A stretch of 64,000 nucleotides of DNA from Motilibacter rhizosphaerae (GCF_004216915.1 NZ_SGXD01000002.1:992001-1056000); one strand, 5' to 3'; counted from the first letter of the stretch, positions 8,950 to 17,913 are shown. Notes: a model not told the origin generated them from the sequence alone. Numbers and translations are program-made.

Positions 8950-10635
8950 GTGCAGCAGCCCCTCCGCGCCGCCGTCGTCGCCCGGGTCCCGACCCTCGCC
9001 GCGGCGGGCGGCTACGTCATCGGCACGGCCGGCGTGGTGCGCGCGCTGCTGCCGCACCGCGCCTTCGACGACCTCAACCACCTGGTGCCGGCGACCCTGC
9101 TCGGCGTCTCCCGCGCGGCCGAGGTCGGCGTCGGCGTCCTCCTGGCGCTGCTCGCCTCCGGCCTGCGCCGGCGCAAGCGCGCAGCCCACGTCGGGGTCTG
9201 CGCCCTCCTGCTGGGCAACGGCGCCTTCCACCTCGCGGTGGGGCTGCACGTCGTGGGGGCGGCCGTCGAGCTGCTGGCGGGGCTGCTGCTCGCCCTGCGC
9301 TGGCGCGACTTCCCCGCCAGCGGCGACCCCCGCACCCGCGTCCGCGCGCTGGGCGTCCTCGTGGGGCTGGGGGTCCTGGACGTCGCGCTCGGATGGGTGC
9401 TGGTGCGCCTGCGCGAGGACGACGGCAACAGCGTGGGGACCGAGCTGCGCCACGTCGTCGAAGGGCTCGTCGGCATCACCGGCCCGCTCGACTTCACGAG
9501 CGACCGGGCGAGCGCCGTCGTGGCCGCGGTGCTGCCCACGCTCGGCGGCGTGACCCTGTTGACGACCGCGTGGCTCCTGCTGCGCCCGTACGCGCCGGCC
9601 CCCGGCCAGGACGTCGCCGCCACCGAGCAGGCCCGTGCGCTGCTCGACCGGCAGGGCGAGCGCGACTCGCTCGGCTACTTCGCGCTGCGCGACGACAAGC
9701 AGCTGCTGTTCTCGGCGAGCGGGAAGGCGGCGGTCGCGTACCGCGTGGTGTCGGGGGTCATGCTCGCCAGCGGCGACCCGCTCGGCGACCCGGAGGCCTG
9801 GCCGGGCGCCATCGAGGCGTTCCAGGCGGAGGCCCGGCGCCACGCCTGGCTCCCCGCCGTCCTCGGCTGCGGAGAGGCGGGGGCCGAGGCGTGGGCGCGC
9901 CACGCCGGCGCCGCGGCCCTGGAGCTCGGCGACGAGGCCGTCATCGACGTGGCGACCTTCTCGCTCGAGGGCCGGGCGATGCGCAACGTGCGCCAGATGG
10001 TCCGCCGGGTGCAGCGGGCGGGCTACTGCACCCGCGTGGTCCGCGTGGCCGACCTCGAGCCCGCGGAGGCCGCGCTGGTCGCCGCTGCCGCGGACCGCTG
10101 GCGCGGCTCGGCCACGGAGCGCGGCTTCTCGATGGCCCTCGGCCGCTGCGCCGACCCCCGTGACCCCGGGGCCGTCGTCGCGCTGGCCGAGCGGGAGGGC
10201 CAGCTCGCCGCGGTCCTGCAGCTCGTGCCGTGGGGGCGCCACGGGCTCTCCCTCGACCTCATGCGCCGTGACCCGGGCGCCGACCCGGGGCTCAACGAGC
10301 TCCTCATCGTCGCGGTGCTGCAGGCGGCGGCCGAGCTCGAGGTCTCCCGCGTCTCCCTCAACTTCGCGGTGTTCCGCAGCGCCCTCGACCGCGGGCGCCG
10401 GATCGGCGCGGGTCCTGTCCTGCGGCTGTGGTGCCGCGTGCTGCTGATCGCGTCGAAGTGGTTCCAGATCGAGTCGCTGTTCCGCTTCAACGCGAAGTTC
10501 GGGCCGCGCTGGGAGCCCCGCTTCGTGGTCTACCCCTCGGCGGGCGACCTGCCGCACGTCCTGCTCGCGGCGCTCGAGGCCGAGGCCTTCGTCGTCCGGC
10601 CGGAGCTGCGCTTCTTCCAGAAGCGGCGCGCCTGA
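8950..10635 (+). CDS. MprF-like aminoacyl-lipid synthase (DUF2156/LPG synthase C domain)
   Basis: A 561-residue membrane enzyme. The first ~215 residues hold about six hydrophobic segments, shorter than the 14-helix flippase domain of MprF. The cytosolic C-terminal half is the tandem GNAT-like LPG synthase domain. Visible marks are RDSLGYFALRDDKQLLFS, a GDPLGDPE turn, RNVRQMVRRVQRAGY, a MALGR motif followed by an acidic loop, LMRRDPGADPGLNELL and a final KFGPRWEPRFVVYP. Enzymes of this family transfer lysine or alanine from aminoacyl-tRNA to phosphatidylglycerol or diacylglycerol. Its stop overlaps the next ATG (TGATG), tying it to a membrane-anchored esterase. The amino acid and lipid used are not readable. 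The GTG start lacks a clear ribosome site. Confidence 0.9.
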   Translation: MQQPLRAAVVARVPTLAAAGGYVIGTAGVVRALLPHRAFDDLNHLVPATLLGVSRAAEVGVGVLLALLASGLRRRKRAAHVGVCALLLGNGAFHLAVGLHVVGAAVELLAGLLLALRWRDFPASGDPRTRVRALGVLVGLGVLDVALGWVLVRLREDDGNSVGTELRHVVEGLVGITGPLDFTSDRASAVVAAVLPTLGGVTLLTTAWLLLRPYAPAPGQDVAATEQARALLDRQGERDSLGYFALRDDKQLLFSASGKAAVAYRVVSGVMLASGDPLGDPEAWPGAIEAFQAEARRHAWLPAVLGCGEAGAEAWARHAGAAALELGDEAVIDVATFSLEGRAMRNVRQMVRRVQRAGYCTRVVRVADLEPAEAALVAAAADRWRGSATERGFSMALGRCADPRDPGAVVALAEREGQLAAVLQLVPWGRHGLSLDLMRRDPGADPGLNELLIVAVLQAAAELEVSRVSLNFAVFRSALDRGRRIGAGPVLRLWCRVLLIASKWFQIESLFRFNAKFGPRWEPRFVVYPSAGDLPHVLLAALEAEAFVVRPELRFFQKRRA

Positions 10636-11846
10636 TGCTGCCCGAGCTGATCGGCCTCCCCCTGGTCGTGCTGCTCGTCGTGCTCGCGCTCGCGGCCGCC
10701 CTCGGAGGTGCGCTGCTCTGGCCGCGGCTCGCCCGCACCGGCCCCCTCACCGTGCTCGCGCGCGTCGGGGTGCTCGTGCTCTGCCAGGTGACCGCCGTCG
10801 CCCTGCTCGCCGACCTCGTCAACCGCCAGTACGCCTTCTTCACCTCCTGGGACGACCTGCTCGGGCGCCCGCCCGCGGAGGCCGTCGCGGGGCACCTGCC
10901 GGTCCCCGAGCACTACCGCGTCGGCGTGCTGCCGCTCGCGCAGGCGCAGGTGCACGGCGAGCTGCTCGACGAGGCGCTGCCCGGCGCGACGACGCACCTG
11001 ACGGGCGCGGCCTACGTCTACCTGCCCCCGGAGTACTTCTCGCCCCGCTGGGCCGGCGTGCGCTTCCCCGTGGCCGTCTGGCTCGCGGGCTACCCCGGCA
11101 GCGGCGACACGATCGTCCAGCACCTCGACCTCGTCCAGGCGATGCAGACCGAGGTGGACCTCCACCACGCGCAGCCGATGGTGCTCGTCATGATGAGCCC
11201 CACGCTCGCCCCGCCCCGGGACACCGAGTGCGCGGACGTGCCGCACGGGCCGCAGGTGAGGACCTACTTCGAGCGCGACCTGCCGCAGCTGCTCGAGTCG
11301 CGCTACCGCGTGGCGCGCGCCCGCACGGGGTGGGCGGTCGACGGCATCTCGACCGGGGGCTTCTGCGCCGCCACGCTGCTCCTGCACGACCCGCAGCGCT
11401 ACGCCACCGGGGTCTCGGTCAGCGGCTACTACTCCGCGCTGCTCGACGGCACGACCGGTGCGCTGTACGCCGGCAGCCAGGCCCTGCGCGACGACAACGA
11501 CCCGCTCTGGCTGCTCGCGCACCGGCCCGCGCCGCCCGTCGCCCTGCTCATCACCGCCTCGCGGCAGGAGAAGGAGGTCTACGCCCAGTCGCTCGCCCTG
11601 CTGCGAGCGGCGCGGGCGCCGATGACGGTGGACGCCCGCTTCGTGCAGTCGGGCGGTCACAACTACACCGTCTTCCGGGCCGAGGTCCCCGCCGTCCTGG
11701 ACTGGCTGTCGGCGCGACTGCAGCCCGAGACCGACGAGCCGGTCGCGGTGCGCTCGACGACCGGCGCGCCGCGGCACTCGCGGCCCGGAGGGCGTCCCCG
11801 CACCGCCGTCGTCAGGAGCTCGCCTCGAGCAGCGCCCGGGCGATGA
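10635..11846 (+). CDS. Membrane-anchored alpha/beta-hydrolase (esterase-D/mycolyltransferase-like fold)
   Basis: A 403-residue protein with two N-terminal membrane helices (about residues 5-29 and 39-61), then a domain predicted outside the membrane with the putative-esterase fold. The nucleophile is Ser239 in GISTGG, preceded by WAVDG. The catalytic His is likely in the late GGHNYTVF motif, with an acid in between. An oxyanion-type loop AVWLAGYPGSGD follows the first core strand. The start overlaps the synthase stop, so the two are coupled. In other actinobacteria, hydrolases next to aminoacyl-lipid synthases remove the aminoacyl group, and this is the favoured inference here. The last 35 bases overlap the convergent SGNH gene. 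Confidence 0.88.
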   Translation: MLPELIGLPLVVLLVVLALAAALGGALLWPRLARTGPLTVLARVGVLVLCQVTAVALLADLVNRQYAFFTSWDDLLGRPPAEAVAGHLPVPEHYRVGVLPLAQAQVHGELLDEALPGATTHLTGAAYVYLPPEYFSPRWAGVRFPVAVWLAGYPGSGDTIVQHLDLVQAMQTEVDLHHAQPMVLVMMSPTLAPPRDTECADVPHGPQVRTYFERDLPQLLESRYRVARARTGWAVDGISTGGFCAATLLLHDPQRYATGVSVSGYYSALLDGTTGALYAGSQALRDDNDPLWLLAHRPAPPVALLITASRQEKEVYAQSLALLRAARAPMTVDARFVQSGGHNYTVFRAEVPAVLDWLSARLQPETDEPVAVRSTTGAPRHSRPGGRPRTAVVRSSPRAAPGR

Positions 11847-12564
11847 CCTGGTGGCCCGCGGCGCTGGGGTGGTCGCCGTCCGCCGCGAGCAGGGGCGTCG
11901 GGTCCTTGCGGCCGTCGCGGCCCTTGAACGGCGCGTACGTGTCCACGCACTGCACGTGCGTCACGCGCGCCGCCGTGCAGATCGCGTCGTTGGTCGCCCG
12001 GGTCACCCGGTCGGTCTCGGCGCGGTAGTCGGCCCCCCACCGCTGCCGGGCGACGGCTCCGTCGACGGTGACGTTCCAGTAGTCGAGGAGCAGGATCCGC
12101 GTCCACGCCCCGCCGCGCAGGGCCCGGACCGCCCGCACCGAGCGCGCGAGGTTCGTCTGGACCTGCTCGAGGACGTCGTCGAAGCAGTCGCTGCCGCTGG
12201 AGCAGCGGCCGCTGCGGTAGTCCGCCAGCGCGGCGCTGACGTCGTTGGCGCCCGACATGAGCACGACCACCGAGCTCGAGCGGACGGCGTCGCGGGTCCT
12301 CCCGCGGTGGAGCAGCGCGTGCAGCAGGTCGGCCGAGGTGGAGCCCGGCACCCCCAGGTTGAGCGCGACCGTGGTGCGCCCGTCGCCCTGCAGCCCGGAG
12401 GCGTAGCGCTCGACGAAGCCGGTGCACCCGCAGGCCGAGGCCGAGACGACCGAGTCGCCGAGCCCGACGACGTACCGCGTCCGCGTGCTGGCCTCGGCCG
12501 ACCCGCAGGTCGTGGCGAGCAGCGCCGCGAGCGCCACCGCCAGCGCGCCTCGTCTGGTCCGCAC
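11812..12564 (-). CDS. Secreted SGNH/GDSL-type hydrolase
   Basis: A 250-residue exported esterase-like protein. The N-terminus is a signal peptide (two Arg, a hydrophobic run of Ala/Leu, then cleavage near AEAS). A Cys sits at residue 20, but the preceding residues TT do not make a good lipobox, so it is probably soluble. SGNH blocks are visible: VGLGDSVVSAS (block I Ser), NLGVPGS (Gly block), VVLMSGANDV (Asn block) and DGDHPSAAGH (catalytic Asp and His). Four or more Cys residues could form disulfides. GTG 12564 follows AGGAGGAG with good spacing. The natural ester substrate is unknown; cell-wall or lipid esters are possible. Confidence 0.9.
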   Translation of the reverse strand: MRTRRGALAVALAALLATTCGSAEASTRTRYVVGLGDSVVSASACGCTGFVERYASGLQGDGRTTVALNLGVPGSTSADLLHALLHRGRTRDAVRSSSVVVLMSGANDVSAALADYRSGRCSSGSDCFDDVLEQVQTNLARSVRAVRALRGGAWTRILLLDYWNVTVDGAVARQRWGADYRAETDRVTRATNDAICTAARVTHVQCVDTYAPFKGRDGRKDPTPLLAADGDHPSAAGHQVIARALLEASS

Positions 12565-12711
12565 CCGTGCTCCTCCTGCTGCTCGGCGCCCTGTGCCACC
12601 GTCGGGTGTGCTACCCGCGGCAAGCGCCCCGGGCACCGTAGCGGGCGCTCCTGTGCCCGCTCTGTGCGCGAACTCACCGACTCCCGGGCGGTGGGGAGCG
12701 ACGAACCTGAC

Positions 12712-12717
12712 TAGCAT
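12712..12717 (+). promoter_or_regulatory. Possible -10 box for the sdh operon
   Basis: TAGCAT fits the actinobacterial TANNNT pattern 76 bases upstream of sdhC; no convincing -35 element is visible, so this is tentative. The following leader can form a GGCCGG-type stem. Confidence 0.3.
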
Positions 12718-12793
12718 CGACTCGGCCGGACGAACTGCCCGGCCGGGTCCGGGTCCGCCCGGGCCCTCCGCGACCACCACGGGAAGGCCTGCT

Positions 12794-13186
12794 GTGGCCA
12801 AGGCACCGGCCGGCACGCTCTATCGCGGCCGTGAGGGCATGTGGTCCTGGGTCGCGCACCGCGTGACCGGGGTCCTCGTCTTCTTCTTCCTGTTCGCGCA
12901 CGTGCTCGACACCGCGCTGGTGCGCGTCAGCCCCGACGCGTACGACAAGGTCATCGACACCTACAAGAACCCCGTGGTCAACCTCATGGAGGTCGGCCTC
13001 GTCGGCGCGGTGCTGTTCCACGCGTTCAACGGCATCCGGGTCGTGCTGATCGACTTCTGGTCCAAGGGCCCGCGCTTCCAGCGCCAGATGCTCTGGACCG
13101 TGGTGTCGGTGTGGATCGTGCTCATGCTGGGCTTCCTCTACCCCATGACCCAGCACACGTGGGCGTACCTCTTCGGGAGCGACTGA
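12794..13186 (+). CDS. sdhC: Succinate dehydrogenase cytochrome b556 subunit
   Basis: A 130-residue three-helix membrane anchor of complex II. The motif SWVAHRVTGVLVFF corresponds to the family S-x-x-H-R-x-T-G block, and a His in FHAFNGIR is a likely haem ligand. It anchors SdhAB to the cytoplasmic membrane and takes part in quinone reduction. GTG 12794 follows GGGAAGG at good spacing; the sequence in frame upstream is not protein-like for the family. It is first in the order sdhC-sdhD-sdhA-sdhB, with its stop overlapping the sdhD ATG. Confidence 0.95.
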   Translation: MAKAPAGTLYRGREGMWSWVAHRVTGVLVFFFLFAHVLDTALVRVSPDAYDKVIDTYKNPVVNLMEVGLVGAVLFHAFNGIRVVLIDFWSKGPRFQRQMLWTVVSVWIVLMLGFLYPMTQHTWAYLFGSD

Positions 13187-13647
13187 TGGCCACCGACACC
13201 CCGGTCGAGGACCTCACGCCGCTCGACCTCTCGGCCCACCTCGAGGCCCCGCGCAGCGCGGCGCCCAAGGTGCGCGACCGGCGCCTGCCCTCTCGCCGCG
13301 GCAACTACGAGATGTACGCCTGGGTGTTCATGCGCGTCTCGGGCCTCCTGCTCGTCGTGCTGACGCTCGGCCACCTGTTCATCCAGATGGTCACCGACGG
13401 CGGCGTGCAGAAGATCGACTTCGCCTTCGTCGCCGGCCGCTGGTCCAGCCCGTTCTGGCAGACGTGGGACCTCTCGATGCTCTGGCTCGCCGAGCTCCAC
13501 GGCGTCAACGGCCTACGCACGATCATCAACGACTACGCCGAGCGCACCGTGACCCGCTCCTGGCTCAAGGCCGTGCTCTACACCTCGGCCGTGCTGGTGC
13601 TCTTCCTCGGCACGCTCGTCATCTTCACCTTCGACCCGAACGTCTGA
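13186..13647 (+). CDS. sdhD: Succinate dehydrogenase hydrophobic membrane anchor subunit
   Basis: A 153-residue protein with a hydrophilic N-terminus of about 45 residues followed by three membrane helices. It contains the family features WVFMRVSGLLLVVLTLGHL and LHGVNGLRTIINDY; the His residues in those helices are candidate haem and quinone-site ligands. The ATG overlaps the sdhC stop (TGATG). Together with SdhC it forms the two-subunit anchor typical of actinobacterial complex II. Confidence 0.94.
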   Translation: MATDTPVEDLTPLDLSAHLEAPRSAAPKVRDRRLPSRRGNYEMYAWVFMRVSGLLLVVLTLGHLFIQMVTDGGVQKIDFAFVAGRWSSPFWQTWDLSMLWLAELHGVNGLRTIINDYAERTVTRSWLKAVLYTSAVLVLFLGTLVIFTFDPNV

Positions 13648-13710
13648 TCCCCCCTCCTCGGCCGCCCGCTCCCGGGCACTGAGGGCCAGCCCGAACCTTC
13701 AGGAGGCGAC

Positions 13711-15468
13711 GTGTCCACGACCGCGGTCGAGGTCCACCGCTACGACGTGGTGATCGTCGGTGCCGGCGGCGCCGGCATGCGCGCGGCCCTGGAGTCGGGC
13801 AAGCGCGCGCGCACCGCCGTGCTCACCAAGCTCTACCCCACGCGCTCCCACACCGGCGCGGCGCAGGGCGGCATGTGCGCCGCCCTCGCCAACGTCGAGG
13901 AGGACAACTGGGAGTGGCACACCTTCGACACCGTCAAGGGCGGCGACTACCTCGTCGACCAGGACGCGGCCGAGGTCATGTGCAAGGAGGCCATCGACGC
14001 GGTCCTCGACCTCGAGAAGATGGGCCTGCCGTTCAACCGCACGCCCGAGGGGCGCATCGACCAGCGCCGCTTCGGGGGCCACACGCGCAACCACGGCGAG
14101 GCCGCCGTGCGCCGCTCCTGCTACGCCGCCGACCGCACCGGGCACATGATCCTGCAGACGCTCTACCAGCAGTGCGTGAAGCACGAGGTGGAGTTCTACA
14201 ACGAGTTCTACGTCCTCGACCTGCTGATGACCGAGGGCCGTGCGGCGGGCGTCGTGGCCTACGAGCTGTCGACGGGCAAGCTGCACGTCTTCCAGGCCAA
14301 GTCGATCGTCTTCGCCTCGGGCGGCTTCGGCAAGGTCTTCAAGACGACGTCCAACGCGCACACCCTCACCGGTGACGGCATGGGCATCGTCTGGCGCAAG
14401 GGCCTGCCCCTGGAGGACATGGAGTTCTTCCAGTTCCACCCGACGGGCCTCGCCGGTCTGGGCATCCTGCTCTCCGAGGCCGCGCGCGGCGAGGGCGGCA
14501 TCCTGCGCAACTCCGAGGGCGAGCGCTTCATGGAGCGCTACGCCCCGACGATCAAGGACCTCGCGCCGCGCGACATGGTCGCCCGCGCGATCCACACGGA
14601 GATCCGCGAGGGCCGCGGCTGCGGGCCCAACAAGGACTACGTCCACCTCGACCTCACGCACCTGCCGCGCGAGCAGATCGACGCGAAGCTGCCCGACATC
14701 ACGGAGTTCGCCCGCACCTACCTCGGCGTCGAGCCCTACACCGAGCCGGTTCCGATCGTCCCTACGGCGCACTACGCCATGGGCGGCATCCCGACCGACA
14801 TCGACGCCCGGGTGCTGCAGGACGACATCCACGTCGTCCCCGGCCTCTACGCCGCCGGCGAGTGCGCCTGCGTGTCGGTGCACGGGGCCAACCGCCTCGG
14901 CACCAACTCGCTGCTCGACATCAACGTCTTCGGCCGCCGCGCGGGCATCCACGCCGCCGCGTACGCCGCCGAGGCGGACTTCGTCCCGCTGCCCGAGGCG
15001 CCGGCGGCCTACGTCACGCAGCTGCTCGCCGACCTCTACTCGAGCACCGGCACGGAGCGGGTCGCGGCGATCCGCACCGAGCTGCAGGCGACGATGGACC
15101 TCAACGCGCAGGTCTACCGCACCGAGACGACGCTCAAGCAGGCCGAGAACGACATCCAGGTGCTCAAGGAGCGCTACCGCAACGTCGGCGTGCAGGACAA
15201 GGGCCTGCGCTTCAACACCGACCTGCTCGAGGCCGTCGAGCTGGGCTTCCTGCTCGACCTCGCCGAGGTGCTCGTGGTCTCCGCCCGCGCGCGCAACGAG
15301 TCGCGCGGCGGCCACTTCCGCGAGGACTACCCCACCCGCGACGACGTCAACTTCATGCGGCACACGATGGCCTACCGCCAGGTGGACGAGCAGGGTGACG
15401 AGGCGATCGAGCTGCACTACAAGCCGGTCGTGCAGACGCGGTACAAGCCGATGGAGCGCAAGTACTAG
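13711..15468 (+). CDS. sdhA: Succinate dehydrogenase flavoprotein subunit
   Basis: A 585-residue FAD-dependent subunit that oxidises succinate to fumarate. The dinucleotide-binding [10 protein letters not shown] is at residues 17-26, and His47 in [10 protein letters not shown] is the expected covalent FAD attachment site. Active-site segments include [21 protein letters not shown] and the [13 protein letters not shown] block near the end of the FAD domain; the C-terminal region ends with YRQVDEQ and KYKP-like elements. GTG 13711 has AGGAGG seven bases upstream. A 63-base gap separates it from sdhD, and its stop overlaps sdhB (TAGTG). Confidence 0.97.
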   Translation: MSTTAVEVHRYDVVIVGAGGAGMRAALESGKRARTAVLTKLYPTRSHTGAAQGGMCAALANVEEDNWEWHTFDTVKGGDYLVDQDAAEVMCKEAIDAVLDLEKMGLPFNRTPEGRIDQRRFGGHTRNHGEAAVRRSCYAADRTGHMILQTLYQQCVKHEVEFYNEFYVLDLLMTEGRAAGVVAYELSTGKLHVFQAKSIVFASGGFGKVFKTTSNAHTLTGDGMGIVWRKGLPLEDMEFFQFHPTGLAGLGILLSEAARGEGGILRNSEGERFMERYAPTIKDLAPRDMVARAIHTEIREGRGCGPNKDYVHLDLTHLPREQIDAKLPDITEFARTYLGVEPYTEPVPIVPTAHYAMGGIPTDIDARVLQDDIHVVPGLYAAGECACVSVHGANRLGTNSLLDINVFGRRAGIHAAAYAAEADFVPLPEAPAAYVTQLLADLYSSTGTERVAAIRTELQATMDLNAQVYRTETTLKQAENDIQVLKERYRNVGVQDKGLRFNTDLLEAVELGFLLDLAEVLVVSARARNESRGGHFREDYPTRDDVNFMRHTMAYRQVDEQGDEAIELHYKPVVQTRYKPMERKY

Positions 15469-16172
15469 TGGACATCACGCTCAAGATCCGGCGCTACGAC
15501 CCGGAGAACGACCTCGAGCCGCACTGGGAGTCGTACGCCGTCTCCTGCCTGCCCACGGACCGCGTGCTGGACGCCCTTCACAAGATCAAGTGGGAGATCG
15601 ACGGCTCGCTCACCTTCCGGCGCTCCTGCGCGCACGGCGTCTGCGGCTCCGACGCCATGCGCATCAACGGCCGCAACCGGCTCGCCTGCAAGACGCTCGT
15701 CAAGGACATCAGTCCCGACAAGCCCATCACGGTGGAGGCCATCAAGGGCCTCCCGCTGCTGAAGGACCTCGTCGTCGACATGGACCCGTTCTTCGCGGCC
15801 TACCGCGACGTCATGCCCTTCCTCATCACGCAGGGCAACGAGCCCACCCGCGAGCGGCTGCAGTCCTCCGAGGACCGCGCGAAGTTCGACGACACCACCA
15901 AGTGCATCCTCTGCGCCGCCTGCACCACCTCGTGCCCGGTGTTCTGGACCGACGGGCAGTACTTCGGGCCCGCCGCGATCGTCAACGCGCACCGGTTCAT
16001 CTTCGACAGCCGTGACGACGGCGCCAACCAGCGCCTGGAGATCCTCAACGAGAAGGAGGGCGTGTGGCGCTGCCGCACGACCTTCAACTGCTCGGAGGCC
16101 TGCCCCCGCGGCATCCAGGTGACGAAGGCGATCCAGGAGGTCAAGCGCGCGCTGCTCACGCGCGCCGTCTGA
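15468..16172 (+). CDS. sdhB: Succinate dehydrogenase iron-sulfur subunit
   Basis: A 234-residue electron-transfer subunit. Three cluster motifs are in order: RSCAHGVCGSDAMRING with a later LAC for the [2Fe-2S] cluster, CILCAACTTSCPVFW for the [4Fe-4S] cluster, and CRTTFNCSEACPRGI for the [3Fe-4S] and [4Fe-4S] ligands. The length is standard. The GTG start overlaps the sdhA TAG, so translation is coupled. It is the last gene of the operon, followed by a hairpin terminator and a repeat-rich gap. Confidence 0.97.
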   Translation: MDITLKIRRYDPENDLEPHWESYAVSCLPTDRVLDALHKIKWEIDGSLTFRRSCAHGVCGSDAMRINGRNRLACKTLVKDISPDKPITVEAIKGLPLLKDLVVDMDPFFAAYRDVMPFLITQGNEPTRERLQSSEDRAKFDDTTKCILCAACTTSCPVFWTDGQYFGPAAIVNAHRFIFDSRDDGANQRLEILNEKEGVWRCRTTFNCSEACPRGIQVTKAIQEVKRALLTRAV

Positions 16173-16189
16173 CAGCGCGGTCGTGCACT

Positions 16190-16488
16190 GCCTGGGCTCC
16201 AGGAGTGCATGATCACGGCGAGATCCCAAGAGCCCGCCTGCACAGGAGCCCGCCCGGCCTCGGCCGCGGCGGGCTCCTCGCGTCTCGCTCGTGATCATGC
16301 ACGTCCTGGGCTACGAACTCCCCGGTGATCATGCACATCCTGGGCGGTGCTCGTCAGGAGCGCTGCCTCAAGATCTGCATGATCACCGCCAAGGGGTCAG
16401 GGTCCGCAGCCCGCCATCTCCTCGTGATCATGCAGATCCTGGGCCGCCGCGCGGACGCCGGCCCAGGACGTGCATGATCACGGCGAGG
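16190..16488. repeat. Cluster of six TGCATGATCAC-core repeats in the sdhB/SDR gap
   Basis: The 316-base gap between the converging genes contains six copies of a 20-24 base unit with consensus close to CCAGGANNTGCATGATCACG. The copies are at 16199-16222 (+), 16288-16310 (-), 16322-16345 (-), 16371-16390 (+), 16421-16444 (-) and 16461-16488 (+), with a degenerate half at about 16181-16198. Opposed copies can pair into long stems. The last copy stops exactly at the SDR stop codon. They look like a REP/ERIC-type intergenic element or a bidirectional terminator built from them. Confidence 0.85.
16244..16278 (+). terminator. Hairpin after the sdh operon
   Basis: An 11-bp perfect stem (16244-16254 with 16268-16278) around a 13-base loop, 72 bases after sdhB. 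It has no T-tract, as is common for terminators in very GC-rich actinobacteria. Confidence 0.7.
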
Positions 16489-17271
16489 TCAGTCCTGCGG
16501 CTCCGCCATGCCGCGGTGCGCGACGGCCTTGAGCTTGTCCGGGAGCACGATGTTCGCGGCGCCCGTGGCCTTCGTCTTCAGCGAGCCGGCGACGAGCTTG
16601 CCCTTGCCCTCGAACAGCGCGTCGACGCCCTGCTTGGCGACCTGCGCCGGGTCGTCCTTCCCGCCCCGGCCCACGCGGGTGTCGTCCATCTCCGCGCGGT
16701 GGAAGAAGTTCGTGTCCGTCGGGCCGGGCATGAGCGAGGTGATGGTGACGCCGGTGTCCTTCATCTCCTCCTGGAGCGCCTGCGTCCACGACTGGAGGAA
16801 CGACTTGGTCGCGTTGTAGACCGACTGGAAGGACCCGGGCATCGTCGACGCGATCGACGACGTGACGAGCAGACGGCCCTCGTCGCGCTCGGCGAAGGCC
16901 CGCAGCACGCGCTTGCCGAGGTGCACGGTCGAGATGACGTTGAGCTCGATCATCCGGATCTCGTCGGCGAGGTCGGTGTCGAGGAACGCCCCTCCGAGCC
17001 CGACGCCGGCGTTGAGCGCGGCGACGTCGAGCGGGCGACCCGTACCGACGGTCGCCGCGAAGACCTCCTCCACGCCGGTGAAGGTCCGCAGGTCGGCTTG
17101 CACGGGGTAGACCTCGATGCCCAGCGAGCGCAGGTCCGCGGTGACGGGGGTGAGGTCGTCCTCGGCGTTGATGACGAGGTCGTGGCCGCGCTCGGCGAGC
17201 TGGCGGGCGATCTCCAGCCCGATGCCGCTCGAAGCGCCGGTCACGAGGGCGAGGGGGGTGCTGGCTACCAT
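16489..17271 (-). CDS. Short-chain dehydrogenase/reductase (classical type)
   Basis: A 260-residue NAD(P)-dependent oxidoreductase. The cofactor motif TGASSGIG is at residues 11-18, a NAG-type strand appears as LNAGVG, the catalytic Ser lies in VTSSIAS and the Tyr-Lys pair in YNATK. The C-terminus KAVAHRGMAEPQD is typical of a subgroup of actinobacterial SDRs annotated only as general reductases. ATG 17271 has GAGGGG just upstream. It converges on the sdh operon across the repeat cluster and diverges from the GNAT gene by 36 bases. The substrate is not predictable. Confidence 0.9.
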   Translation of the reverse strand: MVASTPLALVTGASSGIGLEIARQLAERGHDLVINAEDDLTPVTADLRSLGIEVYPVQADLRTFTGVEEVFAATVGTGRPLDVAALNAGVGLGGAFLDTDLADEIRMIELNVISTVHLGKRVLRAFAERDEGRLLVTSSIASTMPGSFQSVYNATKSFLQSWTQALQEEMKDTGVTITSLMPGPTDTNFFHRAEMDDTRVGRGGKDDPAQVAKQGVDALFEGKGKLVAGSLKTKATGAANIVLPDKLKAVAHRGMAEPQD

Positions 17272-17307
17272 GACCCCTCCCCTACCCGCTTGCGCGAGGA
17301 TGCAGGC

Positions 17308-17913
17308 ATGGCGCGCATCCGAGCGTACGAGCCGGCCGACCTCCCCGCGGTCTACGAGATCTGCCTGCGCACGGGCGATGCCGGGCAGGACGCCGCCCCG
17401 CTGCTGCGCGACCACGACCTCATGGGGCACGTCTGGGCCGGCCCGTGGTGCCTGCTGGAGCCGGAGCACGCCTTCGTCCTCGAGGACGACGAGGGCGTCG
17501 CGGGCTACGTCCTCGGCGCCCTCGACACCCGCCGCTTCGAGGCGCTCTGCGAGGAGCGCTGGTGGCCGCCGCTGCGCGCGAGGTACGCCGCTCCCTCCGG
17601 AGATCCGGCGCGCTGGTCGCTCGACGAGGCGCTCGCCGACCGGATCCACCACCCGCGGCTGGCGCCGGAGGCCCTCGTCGCGCTCGCGCCGAGCCACCTC
17701 CACATCGACCTGCTGCCCCGCGCCCAGGGACAGGGCTACGGCCGCGCCCTGCTCACGACGCTGTTCGACGCCCTGCGCGCCGGGGGCTCGAGCGGCCTGC
17801 ACCTCGGCGTGCACCCGCGCAACACCGGCGCCATCCGGTTCTACGAGCGGTGCGGGCTCGTCCGCTCGGCGTTCGCCACCGACGGCGTCGTCATGGTCCG
17901 CTCGCCGCTCTGA
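17308..17913 (+). CDS. GNAT-family N-acetyltransferase
   Basis: A 201-residue acetyltransferase. The acetyl-CoA loop is seen as LLPRAQGQGYGRALLTTL (motif A, Q/R-x-x-G-x-G/A) and the later motif B as GVHPRNTGAIRFYERCGL. The N-terminal MARIRAYEPADLPAVYEICL is the usual GNAT opening. It resembles the O-GlcNAcase-C-terminal-like acetyltransferases by its inserted region WAGPWCLLEPEHAFV. GAGGA lies seven bases before ATG 17308. The 3' end overlaps the convergent small membrane gene by 73 bases. The acceptor is unknown. Confidence 0.9.
   Translation: MARIRAYEPADLPAVYEICLRTGDAGQDAAPLLRDHDLMGHVWAGPWCLLEPEHAFVLEDDEGVAGYVLGALDTRRFEALCEERWWPPLRARYAAPSGDPARWSLDEALADRIHHPRLAPEALVALAPSHLHIDLLPRAQGQGYGRALLTTLFDALRAGGSSGLHLGVHPRNTGAIRFYERCGLVRSAFATDGVVMVRSPL

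Noticed and set aside
11812-12564. Lipoprotein signal for the SGNH hydrolase
   Set aside because: A Cys is present near the signal peptide end, but the preceding residues (ATT) do not fit a lipobox.
12564-12793. Small gene in the gap between the SGNH gene and sdhC
   Set aside because: Open frames exist but none has a ribosome site or recognisable sequence; treated as promoter and leader.
16291-17307. Upstream extension of the GNAT frame through the repeats and the SDR gene
   Set aside because: The peptide from the repeats is not conserved in type; the GNAT domain begins at 17308 with its own ribosome site.
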